NCBI GenBank assembly: GCA_045128275.1
Contig: JBGVRH010000017.1
Location: 1-64,000 of the forward strand
Reading direction: 5' to 3'
Origin: CAMEON01 sp045128275
GTDB lineage: Bacteria; Bacillota; Clostridia; Oscillospirales; CAG-272
Length of the DNA: 64,000 bases
Part shown: one piece after another, positions 8,541 through 15,352 of the stretch
Position numbering within the stretch: the first letter of the stretch is position 1
Layout: each line of letters begins with the position of its first letter
The notes under the pieces: generated by a model
Seen by the model: the letters and a program-made list of their open reading frames with translations, nothing else
What the model was told of the DNA's origin: nothing
The model's database searches: none
Made by a program: the position numbers and the translations under genes

Positions 8541-9158
8541 TCAAGGCTTCATCCACCGCTCCACCCGCTTCTGCCAGCGGAGGTAGTAGAGGATCAGGAG
8601 GCGGTCGATGAGCAGGTCAAAGAGGATATAGGTGAAGAGGGACAGGATGACGACGGCCCACGCCATGAGGGGTGTACCCTCCTCCTCGCCGAAGCCCTTG
8701 AGGAAGGCATCAAAGAGGCTTCCCTCCCCGCCCAGCAGGATGAAGTAGAAGATCGCCAGGTAGAGGAGCAGGACGGCGGTCAGGAGCAGGAGCTTGACCG
8801 CCCAGCCAAGGAGGCGGGGGAGGCGATCCAGCTTTTGCTTGATGATGGGGTAAAAGCCCGTCAGCCCCGCGAACATCCAGGCCCCCAGGCTTTGGGGCAT
8901 GAGCAGGACACCCAGGACTCCCGTGACGGCGTAGGAGAGCCAGGCATATCTCGCGCCGTAGCAAAGGAGGATGGGGAGGAGCACCAAGGATGCCACGGCG
9001 GCGGCGGTGATGTCGATGACCTCGATGACAGCCCCCAGCCCCAGCATGACCACCGCCAGAGCGCACAGTACCGCGCACATGGCGATACGGCGGGTGGTAT
9101 GGGATCGGCGGGTACGGCGGGACGGTTGGTTTCTGTTGGATGGATCGTTCTGTTTCAT
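8541..9158 (-). CDS. Polytopic membrane protein, possibly DUF2232/ECF S-component-like
   Basis: 205 residues. A very basic N-terminus (RRTRRSHTTRR) precedes about five to six membrane helices; the first part (AMCAVLCALAVVMLG) resembles substrate-binding S components of ECF transporters, but that is only a weak similarity. It begins 5 bp after the J-domain gene with no ribosome binding site of its own, pointing to translational coupling. It is the last gene of the operon. The function is unknown. Confidence 0.6.
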   Translation of the reverse strand: MKQNDPSNRNQPSRRTRRSHTTRRIAMCAVLCALAVVMLGLGAVIEVIDITAAAVASLVLLPILLCYGARYAWLSYAVTGVLGVLLMPQSLGAWMFAGLTGFYPIIKQKLDRLPRLLGWAVKLLLLTAVLLLYLAIFYFILLGGEGSLFDAFLKGFGEEEGTPLMAWAVVILSLFTYILFDLLIDRLLILYYLRWQKRVERWMKP

Positions 9159-9163
9159 GGCGT

Positions 9164-9811
9164 TCAGCAGCAGCAGCGGGCGGTATCACAGCAGCAATCG
9201 GCGCAGATGAGAGCCGAGCAGATATCGCAGACGGTGCAGGAGGAGGTACGGGTGGTGTGCCCCGAGCCGAAGCCGTTCCCTCGGTTGCGGAGACGCTCCC
9301 GGGCATCGCGGTACTCGGGATTATCGGGATCCATGCCGCAGGCGGTGTCGAAGAACTGCTGGGCATCCACAAAATGCCCGCGGTTCACCGCGATACAGCC
9401 CATGAGGAAGTGCCACTCGGCACCTCTTTCGGACTCGGGGATAGTGGACAGCACCTGGGCGGCCTCAGCCACGCGGCGGAGGTTGATGAGCTGGCGGGCG
9501 GTGATGTAGGGGTTGCCGCTATGGTGAGCCGATCCGTAGGTCTGCCCGCCGTAGGGGCCTCCGTAGGTAGAGCCGCCGTATGCAGAGCCGCCGTAGCCCG
9601 CTCCTTGTCCCGTGGTCTTACCCGCGCGGAGCTTCTGGATCTCGTCGTAGGCGGCGTTGATCTCCTTCATCTTCTCCCCCGCCATCTCAGCCAAGTCGCT
9701 ATCGCGGTACTTATCGGGATGGTATTTCCGAGCCAAGGCGCGGTAGGCGGCCTTGACCTCATCGTCGGTGGCGGTGGGGGACACGCCAAGGATCTTGTAG
9801 GGATCGTTCAT
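9164..9811 (-). CDS. J-domain protein with Cys-rich C-terminus
   Basis: 215 residues from ATG at 9811 (an upstream in-frame GTG at 9832 is possible). Residues 2-68 are a J-domain with the HPD motif at 31-33, which stimulates Hsp70 ATPase. A Gly/Tyr-rich stretch of GGSAYGGS-type repeats follows, then a TPR-like helical region (about 120-180) and a tail with about eight cysteines in CC or CCC clusters. It lacks the zinc fingers of true DnaJ, so it is a specialised co-chaperone. The TPR-like region and Cys tail are shared with the next upstream gene. Partner client is unknown. Confidence 0.85.
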   Translation of the reverse strand: MNDPYKILGVSPTATDDEVKAAYRALARKYHPDKYRDSDLAEMAGEKMKEINAAYDEIQKLRAGKTTGQGAGYGGSAYGGSTYGGPYGGQTYGSAHHSGNPYITARQLINLRRVAEAAQVLSTIPESERGAEWHFLMGCIAVNRGHFVDAQQFFDTACGMDPDNPEYRDARERLRNRGNGFGSGHTTRTSSCTVCDICSALICADCCCDTARCCC

Positions 9812-9870
9812 GGTGTATGGGTAACCTTTCACAGTAGTAGGGTGACGGTCAAACGCGACCGTCGGAGAGA

Positions 9871-10344
9871 TCAGCAGTCACAACAGTCGCAGCAGCCGTC
9901 GAGGCCGTCGCAGCAGGAGCCGTCACCGTCGCAGTCACAGCAGTACAAGCAGTCACAGCAGTCCGCTGCCGAAAAGCAGGCGTAGTCGCGGTTTGGATCC
10001 TCCTTGTCGGAGCGTCTCTTCTCAAAGGTCTTGCGGACAGACTCGTACAGAGCGCGGTATTCTGTCACGGCTTCGGCTTGGCCGAGGGTGCAGGCATGAT
10101 CGAGGTGCGCTTGGGCATCGGTCAGAAAGCCCCGTCGCAGGGCGCAGACCCCCATGAGGAAATACCACTCCCCTCCCCGCGGCTCGTCCTGCACGTCAAG
10201 GAGACACCGCAGAGCCGCGTCGGTATCGGCGGGGGTGTGTCGGGAAAGGAGATCGCGGGCAATGCGCTCGGCGGGGGTAGCGGTCGGAGAGGTAAGGGGG
10301 GATATGACGGCTAAAGAGCCGTAACAGGAGGAAGACTGACTCAC
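9871..10344 (-). CDS. TPR-like protein with Cys/Asp-rich tail
   Basis: 157 residues. The middle (GGEWYFLMGVCALRRGFLTD) is clearly similar to the corresponding part of the neighbouring J-domain protein (GAEWHFLMGCIAVNRGHFVD). The last 35 residues are mostly Cys, Asp and Gly, in CCDC and CDCDGDG patterns, suggesting metal binding or disulfide-linked assembly. The start is GTG, overlapping the upstream stop by 4 bp (GTGA) with a GGGGGAG site. So it looks like a J-domain protein lacking the J-domain. Function unknown. Confidence 0.75.
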   Translation of the reverse strand: MSQSSSCYGSLAVISPLTSPTATPAERIARDLLSRHTPADTDAALRCLLDVQDEPRGGEWYFLMGVCALRRGFLTDAQAHLDHACTLGQAEAVTEYRALYESVRKTFEKRRSDKEDPNRDYACFSAADCCDCLYCCDCDGDGSCCDGLDGCCDCCDC

Positions 10345-11288
10345 GTTTGCTCCCCCTTCCGGTCACTTCTGCGGGAATGCCGCCGTTTTTTGCTTTTTCC
10401 CTTTTGGGAGCAGTCACAGGAAGCAGAACCGAACAGTACCCGTTCCGCCTGTCGGGGCAGACCCTCGTAGAGGATATTGGAAAGGATCCCCCCGAGGTCG
10501 GGATGGTCGGCGGTATCCAGCAGGTCAAAGGCCCGCTCCAGCTCGGTCAGTTCATTGAGAAGGGCGATCTTCAGCTCCTGCCTCTTGCGGTCTGACAGCT
10601 GAGTCATGGCGGGGTCGCCGTACAGGCAAGCGAGGGGATTGTAGCGTCCCTTCTCCATGTCCTCGGCGTAGTCGTCGGCGGCGTCCAGGATGTAGACCCA
10701 GCGCCCCACGTGGAGACCGATGGAATGAGCCAGCTTGGCACGGTCTCCCTCCAGGCCGTAGCCCAGGAGGGCAGACATCAGCTCTCCGAAGAGGGTGGCG
10801 GGTCCATCCACCGAGGGAGGGCGGGAGGCCTCCAGCTCACAGAGCTGACTCATGGCCAGCTCCACGCGGCGGTCGGCTTCGGTGTAGCCCCGCTTCATGG
10901 CGCGGCGGCGGATGGAGGCGGCAAAGGGCGACACGGCCGTGGCTACGGTGCGCTTGATCCCACGCTCGTCCCGAAGGTCGTCGCGGATCTTGTGGTAAGC
11001 CAGGATGGCCGACATACAGGCGCAAAGGGCGAGATCCTCATTGGGCTCGGCCATAGGACGCTTGCGGGTGGGGTGGGCGAGACAGCGGTGGGGACGGATC
11101 TCGAGGTTTTCCCCCGTCAGGGCCATGCGAACCAGCGCGAAAAAGGTGAAGTCATAGGACAGGGTCATGCGAGAGCATTGCCCCGTGCATTTGCCCATGG
11201 TACGGCAGAGACCGCAGTAGACGGCGCGGTAATATTCCTGCTCCCGCACCTTCAGCTCGGGCGCGTGGATACGCACGTAACCGTACAT
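10341..11288 (-). CDS. DUF5685-like protein
   Basis: 315 residues from ATG at 11288, which has a GGAGGAG site; it starts MYGYVRIHAPELKV. An N-terminal CGLC..M..CTGQCSR segment and a CLAHP segment could bind metal. The rest is alpha-helical with DAADDYAEDMEKGRYNPL, reminiscent of trans-prenyltransferase-like helical bundles. The C-terminus is basic, after a CDC motif. Recognised as the family known as DUF5685, often met beside J-domain genes in Clostridia (family recall, not computed). First gene of the operon 11288-8541. Confidence 0.72.
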   Translation of the reverse strand: MYGYVRIHAPELKVREQEYYRAVYCGLCRTMGKCTGQCSRMTLSYDFTFFALVRMALTGENLEIRPHRCLAHPTRKRPMAEPNEDLALCACMSAILAYHKIRDDLRDERGIKRTVATAVSPFAASIRRRAMKRGYTEADRRVELAMSQLCELEASRPPSVDGPATLFGELMSALLGYGLEGDRAKLAHSIGLHVGRWVYILDAADDYAEDMEKGRYNPLACLYGDPAMTQLSDRKRQELKIALLNELTELERAFDLLDTADHPDLGGILSNILYEGLPRQAERVLFGSASCDCSQKGKSKKRRHSRRSDRKGEQT

Positions 11289-11318
11289 GACAGACTCCTC
11301 CTTATACCATTTTTCTTT

Positions 11319-11347
11319 ATTATACCGCATTTCAAAAGGGGGCGCAA
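11319..11347 (-). promoter_or_regulatory. Promoter of the DUF5685/J-domain operon
   Basis: Minus-strand TTGCGC, 17-bp spacer, TATAAT, about 30 bp upstream of the first start codon. Confidence 0.7.
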
Positions 11348-11486
11348 CCCATTATTTGTAAATATTTGCGAACTGACTGTGAAGTTCTGCGACAGGAAAA
11401 CCAAAAATTCACAATTTGTTCTTGCGGAGGGCATATATAGGGGGTATTATTATACTGAGATAATAGGGGAAAGGAGCCGCTGTGAC

Positions 11487-12560
11487 ATGAAACGCTTTTT
11501 CGCAAGACCCTACGCATACGCCGTCACCTTCATCGCGGCTCTGACCCTGCTTTTGGTCTGGTCTCTGCTGGCGGTCTTCGTCATCCCCCGAGAGCTGGAC
11601 ACCCCCGAGGAGTACGAGACCATCGACTTCTCCAAATTCACAAAGCCCGCCGAGACGCATCCCGTCACCGAGCCCGAGAGCGAGCCTGTCTTCATCCTCA
11701 CCCTCCCCTCGGAGGAGTCCGACCGAGAACCCCATGAGAGCGGGGACGAGCCTGCCATCGAGTCCCCCACCGAGGCCGTCACCGAGCCCCCCGTAGAGTA
11801 CCCCCTCATCACCGAGAACAGCTACCTGGACGAGCATATCTCCATCACCATCACCACGGTGCGCCGCTATGGCTCCGACTTCCACGTGGCCGAGGTCAAG
11901 CTGTCGGATCCCACCTACCTCAAGACCGCCCTGGCTCAGGACAGATTTGGTCTCAACGTCAAGGAAAAGACCTCCGTCCAAGCCCGCCGCGTAGGAGCCA
12001 TTCTGGCGATAAACGGCGATTACTACGGCGCCAACGAGAAGGGCTACGTCATCCGGGGCGGCCACATCTGGCGCCGCAGTCTCCGTCCCACCGACGATAA
12101 GCGGCGCAAGTATTTCGAGGATCTGGCCATCCTCTGGGACGGTTCCCTGTACCCCTTTGAGGAGAAGACCACCTCCATATCCGACCTGGCCTCCATGGGG
12201 GCCATGCAGGTTTTTGCCTTTGGCCCTACCCTCATCAAGGGCGGGGAGATCATGGTAGATGCCGATACCGAGGTGGGTGTCGCCAACCCCAGCGGCAATC
12301 CTCGCACCGCCATCGCCTATCTGGGAGAGTGCCACTACCTCTTCGTGGTGGCCGACGGCCGCACCGATGAGAGCAAGGGGCCTACCCTTTTGGAGCTGGC
12401 CACAGTCCTGCGGGAGCTGGGGGCCGAGACCGCCTACAACCTGGATGGAGGCGGCTCTGCGACCATGTACTTCAATGGGAAGCTGATCAACAAGCCCTGC
12501 ACCAACTGGAACGAGATCCACGAAAGAGAGGTGAGCGACATTGTCTACATCGGCTACTGA
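11487..12560 (+). CDS. Phosphodiester glycosidase family protein (NAGPA-like)
   Basis: 357 residues. An N-terminal membrane anchor (about 12-35) is followed by an acidic Thr/Pro/Glu linker and a domain from about 120 with GAILAINGDYYG, GNPRTAIAYL and YNLDGGGSATMYFNG. These are signatures of the NAGPA/DUF2233 phosphodiester glycosidase fold, which cleaves sugar-1-phosphate diesters, in bacteria probably on exopolysaccharide or wall-linked phosphoglycans. It acts outside the membrane. ATG at 11487 follows AAAGGAG. The next gene begins inside its last codons, so the three genes 11487-14053 form one unit with a glycosyltransferase. Confidence 0.85.
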   Translation: MKRFFARPYAYAVTFIAALTLLLVWSLLAVFVIPRELDTPEEYETIDFSKFTKPAETHPVTEPESEPVFILTLPSEESDREPHESGDEPAIESPTEAVTEPPVEYPLITENSYLDEHISITITTVRRYGSDFHVAEVKLSDPTYLKTALAQDRFGLNVKEKTSVQARRVGAILAINGDYYGANEKGYVIRGGHIWRRSLRPTDDKRRKYFEDLAILWDGSLYPFEEKTTSISDLASMGAMQVFAFGPTLIKGGEIMVDADTEVGVANPSGNPRTAIAYLGECHYLFVVADGRTDESKGPTLLELATVLRELGAETAYNLDGGGSATMYFNGKLINKPCTNWNEIHEREVSDIVYIGY

Positions 12561-12987
12561 GACCGTGATCCCCACCCGCCGCCGTATGCGCCGCGCCCTC
12601 ATCACGGGAGCCTCCCTGGCGGTCTTCTGCGTAGTATTTACCCTGATCTACGAACAGTTTTCCCACGGGGCGACATCCTCCCATATGCGCTGTATGTTCC
12701 TCATGCCCCTGGTGGGGTGCGCTCTGCCCGCTCTGGTTTGTCTGCTCACTCCCCTCCACCGCCTCGTCTGCCGTCCCGCCTTTAACCTGTGGAATTCGGG
12801 GCTGGCGGTATGGGCCGTGGGATGTCTGTTCCGCGGGATCGTCAACATCTCGGGACGGTTCACCGACCTGGATCTCATCTACTGGGTCACGGGCTGGATC
12901 TTCCTGGCCGCCGCCGTAGCCTGGGAGCTGATCCACCTGGTGATCCTGCGCCGAAGCCGCCGAGAGGAGGTGGACGCTCATGAGTAA
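12541..12987 (+). CDS. Small four-helix membrane protein
   Basis: 148 residues from a TTG start at 12541 that overlaps the previous gene by 20 bp; a GAGAGGTGA site sits just upstream. Basic N-terminus, then about four hydrophobic helices and a basic RRSRREE tail. No family recognised. It overlaps the following glycosyltransferase by 8 bp. The position between a phosphodiester glycosidase and a GT2-GtrA protein suggests an accessory role in lipid-linked sugar handling, but this rests on context alone. Confidence 0.65.
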   Translation: MSTSATETVIPTRRRMRRALITGASLAVFCVVFTLIYEQFSHGATSSHMRCMFLMPLVGCALPALVCLLTPLHRLVCRPAFNLWNSGLAVWAVGCLFRGIVNISGRFTDLDLIYWVTGWIFLAAAVAWELIHLVILRRSRREEVDAHE

Positions 12988-14053
12988 GCCCCATGCCGTC
13001 ATCATTCCCGCTTACCGTCCCGACGCGAGGCTGATCCGCCTGACCGCCGAGGTGCTGGATCTGGGCTACTCGGTCATCGTGGTCAACGACGGCAGCGGAG
13101 ATGCCTACGAATCGGTCTTCCGCGCTCTGGATCCCCGCGTGATCCGCCTCCGCCACGAAAAGAACCGCGGCAAGGGAGCCGGCATCAAAACAGGTCTTTC
13201 CTACGTGCTGGAGCAGAACCAACGGACAGCCGACGAATTTGACCGTATCCGCCTGGTGGGCATCATGGATGCCGACGGCCAACATCTGCCTGCCGATATG
13301 GAACGGGTCATGACCGAGGCCGAGGAGCATCCCGTGGGGTTAACCCTGGGCGTCCGCGAGGTGAACAAAAAGATGCCCCTCCGCTCCCGCTTCGGCAATG
13401 CCGTCACCCGCTGGCTCTTCCATATGCTGACCAAGTCCAAGGTCTCGGATACCCAGACGGGGCTTCGGGTCTTCCCCGCCGAGCTGATCCCCGATCTGCT
13501 CCTGGTGGAGGGGGAGCGCTACGAATACGAGATGGGGGTGCTGGCCTTCATCGCCCGCCGCCGCCTGGGCTTCACCGAGGTTCCCATCGCCACCCTGTAC
13601 GAGGATAAGGAGAACTCCACCAGTCATTTCCGCGTCATCCGTGACTCCCTCCTGGTCTACAAGGGGCTGTTCAAGTTCGCAGGAAGCTCCTTCTTTTCCT
13701 TCCTGGTGGACTATTCCCTCTTCATCGTCCTGGTCTACCTGCTCCGAGGCTACTCCGCCACCGAGGTGGTTTCCTACACCCTGATCGCCAACGTTCTAGC
13801 ACGCATGGTCAGCGGTACGGTCAACTACCTCCTCAACTGCCGCTACGTCTTCCACAGCCGCCCCACCCTCCGCACGGCGGGGGAATACGTCCTGTTGGCC
13901 ATCACCATCCTGGTCGCCAACACGGCTGTGCTGTCCCTGTGGGAGCTGACACCGCTCCCCATCACGGTGTGCAAGCTCTTCACCGAGGTCTGTATGTTCC
14001 TCGCGAATTATCTGGTGCAAAAGAAGCTGGTATTTCGGAAGAAGAAGCGATGA
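12980..14053 (+). CDS. GT2 glycosyltransferase fused to GtrA-like membrane domain
   Basis: 357 residues. Residues 5-220 are a GT-A fold family 2 glycosyltransferase with IPAYRPD, VVNDGSGD, GKGAGIKTG and the metal-binding MDADGQH; the DPMS/DPG synthase subgroup fits best (DTQTGLR). Residues about 225-350 form four membrane helices of GtrA type, starting FFSFLVDYSLFIVLVYLL and containing NYLLNCRYVF and NYLVQKKLVF. Such fusions are thought to make and move a polyprenyl-phosphate sugar donor. It follows an exported phosphodiester glycosidase, pointing to cell-surface glycan modification. Confidence 0.87.
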   Translation: MSKPHAVIIPAYRPDARLIRLTAEVLDLGYSVIVVNDGSGDAYESVFRALDPRVIRLRHEKNRGKGAGIKTGLSYVLEQNQRTADEFDRIRLVGIMDADGQHLPADMERVMTEAEEHPVGLTLGVREVNKKMPLRSRFGNAVTRWLFHMLTKSKVSDTQTGLRVFPAELIPDLLLVEGERYEYEMGVLAFIARRRLGFTEVPIATLYEDKENSTSHFRVIRDSLLVYKGLFKFAGSSFFSFLVDYSLFIVLVYLLRGYSATEVVSYTLIANVLARMVSGTVNYLLNCRYVFHSRPTLRTAGEYVLLAITILVANTAVLSLWELTPLPITVCKLFTEVCMFLANYLVQKKLVFRKKKR

Positions 14054-14074
14054 GAGGGCGCGGGGGCTTGGGCA

Positions 14075-14275
14075 AATTGCAGTTTATCGGTCTGTGACAG
14101 ATAAACTGCAAATGATGTGCGCCGAAGGCGCAATGATGTTCACCGCGGAAAAACGCGGTGAAATGATGTTGCCCCGATGGGGCAAATGATGTGCGCCCGA
14201 TGGGCGCAACGGATAGGAACGACGCCCTTCGGGCGTGACAGGCTCCGCCCGATAAACCCAAATTTGCATCATCGC
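14075..14275. repeat. Family E hairpin array with constant AATGATGT spacer
   Basis: Starts with GCAGTTTATCGG and its complement. Then come four perfect hairpins (GCGCCgaaGGCGC, TCACCGCG..CGCGGTGA, TGCCCCgatGGGGCA, GCGCCCgatGGGCGC), each preceded by AATGATGT. It closes with GACGCCCTTCGGGCGTGAC and CGATAAACCCAAATTTG. It fills the gap between convergent genes. Confidence 0.8.
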
Positions 14276-14300
14276 AGCATCCCACATTTCCCACAAAAAA

Positions 14301-14334
14301 AGGGAGAATACCCCCAGCGGGTACTCTCCCTTTT
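14301..14334. terminator. Bidirectional terminator between GT2-GtrA and recR
   Basis: AAAGGGAGA.TACCC pairs with GGGTA.TCTCCCTTTT, with A-run and T-run on opposite flanks, so it can serve both converging transcripts. Confidence 0.8.
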
Positions 14335-14349
14335 GTGCTTGTCATGGGA

Positions 14350-14949
14350 TCACACGTCCTGTCGTCCTTGCAGGGCGCGGAACAGGGTGACCTCGTCGGT
14401 GTACTCGATGTCGGTTCCCACCGAGATGCCGAAGGCCAGGCGGGTGACCTTGATATCCAGGGGACGGAGCAGACGGGCGATGTACATGGCGGTGGTCTCA
14501 CCCTCCACGTCGGCGTTGGTGGCCACGATGACCTCCTTGACGGTACCCTCCTTGACTCGCTCTAAAAGCTCCTTGAGCTTCAGCTTGTCGGGGGTGATGC
14601 CGTTCAGGGGGGACAGAACGCCGTGAAGGACGTGGTAGGTGCCGCGGTACTCCCGCACCTTCTCCATGGCGATGACGGTCTTCACGTCGGACACCACGCA
14701 GATGGTAGAGCGGTCGCGGGTCTCGTCGGAGCAGACCCCGCAGAGGTCGCGGTCGGTGAGGTTCATGCAGACGGGGCAGAGGTGGATCTTCTCCTTGGCA
14801 TCCACGATGGCGCGGGCGAACTCCACCGCCTCCTCGTCGGTCATATCCAGCACCGAGAAGGCCATGCGGAGGGCACTCTTGCGCCCCACACCACCCAGCT
14901 TACCGAACTGCTCGGCCAGGTTTTGGAGGGATTCGATGTACTCGGCCAT
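14350..14949 (-). CDS. recR: Recombination mediator protein RecR
   Basis: 199 residues, the usual family length. An N-terminal helix-hairpin-helix (LGGVGRKSALRMAF), a four-Cys zinc finger near 57-72 (CPVC..CGVC), a Toprim domain (CVVSDVKTVIAMEK) and the C-terminal Walker-like region (GTDIEYTDEVTL) are all present. RecR loads RecA at gapped DNA together with RecO/RecF. It starts 1 bp after the ybaB stop, in the classical dnaX-ybaB-recR order. Confidence 0.97.
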   Translation of the reverse strand: MAEYIESLQNLAEQFGKLGGVGRKSALRMAFSVLDMTDEEAVEFARAIVDAKEKIHLCPVCMNLTDRDLCGVCSDETRDRSTICVVSDVKTVIAMEKVREYRGTYHVLHGVLSPLNGITPDKLKLKELLERVKEGTVKEVIVATNADVEGETTAMYIARLLRPLDIKVTRLAFGISVGTDIEYTDEVTLFRALQGRQDV

Positions 14950-14950
14950 A

Positions 14951-15298
14951 TCAGAACAGGCCGGGCATAGCCATAGCGCCCGTGATCTTCTCGATCTCGC
15001 GGGAGTTGGTCTCCTCCACCCGCTTGATGGCCTCGTTGACACCGGCCACCAGGATATCGGACAGGGTCTCGATATCGTCGGGATCCACCAGCTCGGGGGC
15101 GATATCAATGGAGAGGATATCCTTCTTGCCGTTGATCTTGACGGTAACGACACCGCCGCCGGCCTTGATCTCGTATTCGCGGGCGTCCAGCTCCTCCTGC
15201 TTGGCGGCCACGTCCTCCTGCATCTTCTGTGCCTGGCGGATCATAGCCTGCATATTCTGGGGGCCGCCCCCCATTCCCTTGGGTACGTTTGCTCTCAT
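14951..15298 (-). CDS. ybaB: YbaB/EbfC family nucleoid-associated protein
   Basis: 115 residues. Gly/Met-rich N-terminus (GGGPQNMQAMIRQAQKMQ), coiled helix, then a beta-sheet core (VKINGKKDILSIDIAPELV) and C-terminal helix. Members form dimers that bind DNA and influence nucleoid structure. Located between dnaX and recR as in Bacillus. ATG at 15298 has an AGGAG site. Confidence 0.95.
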   Translation of the reverse strand: MRANVPKGMGGGPQNMQAMIRQAQKMQEDVAAKQEELDAREYEIKAGGGVVTVKINGKKDILSIDIAPELVDPDDIETLSDILVAGVNEAIKRVEETNSREIEKITGAMAMPGLF

Positions 15299-15352
15299 AG
15301 TGGTTTATCTCCTCTGATTTTTAAATTTTCTGTTGAGTTTTCTATTTTGTGT

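Noticed and set aside
9812..9832. Upstream GTG start for the J-domain protein
   Set aside because: The GTG overlaps the AAAGG that serves the ATG at 9811, and the J-domain begins directly at that ATG. It remains a minor possibility.
14075..14275. Possible CRISPR array
   Set aside because: Constant part is only 8 bp, the variable parts are palindromes and no cas genes are near.
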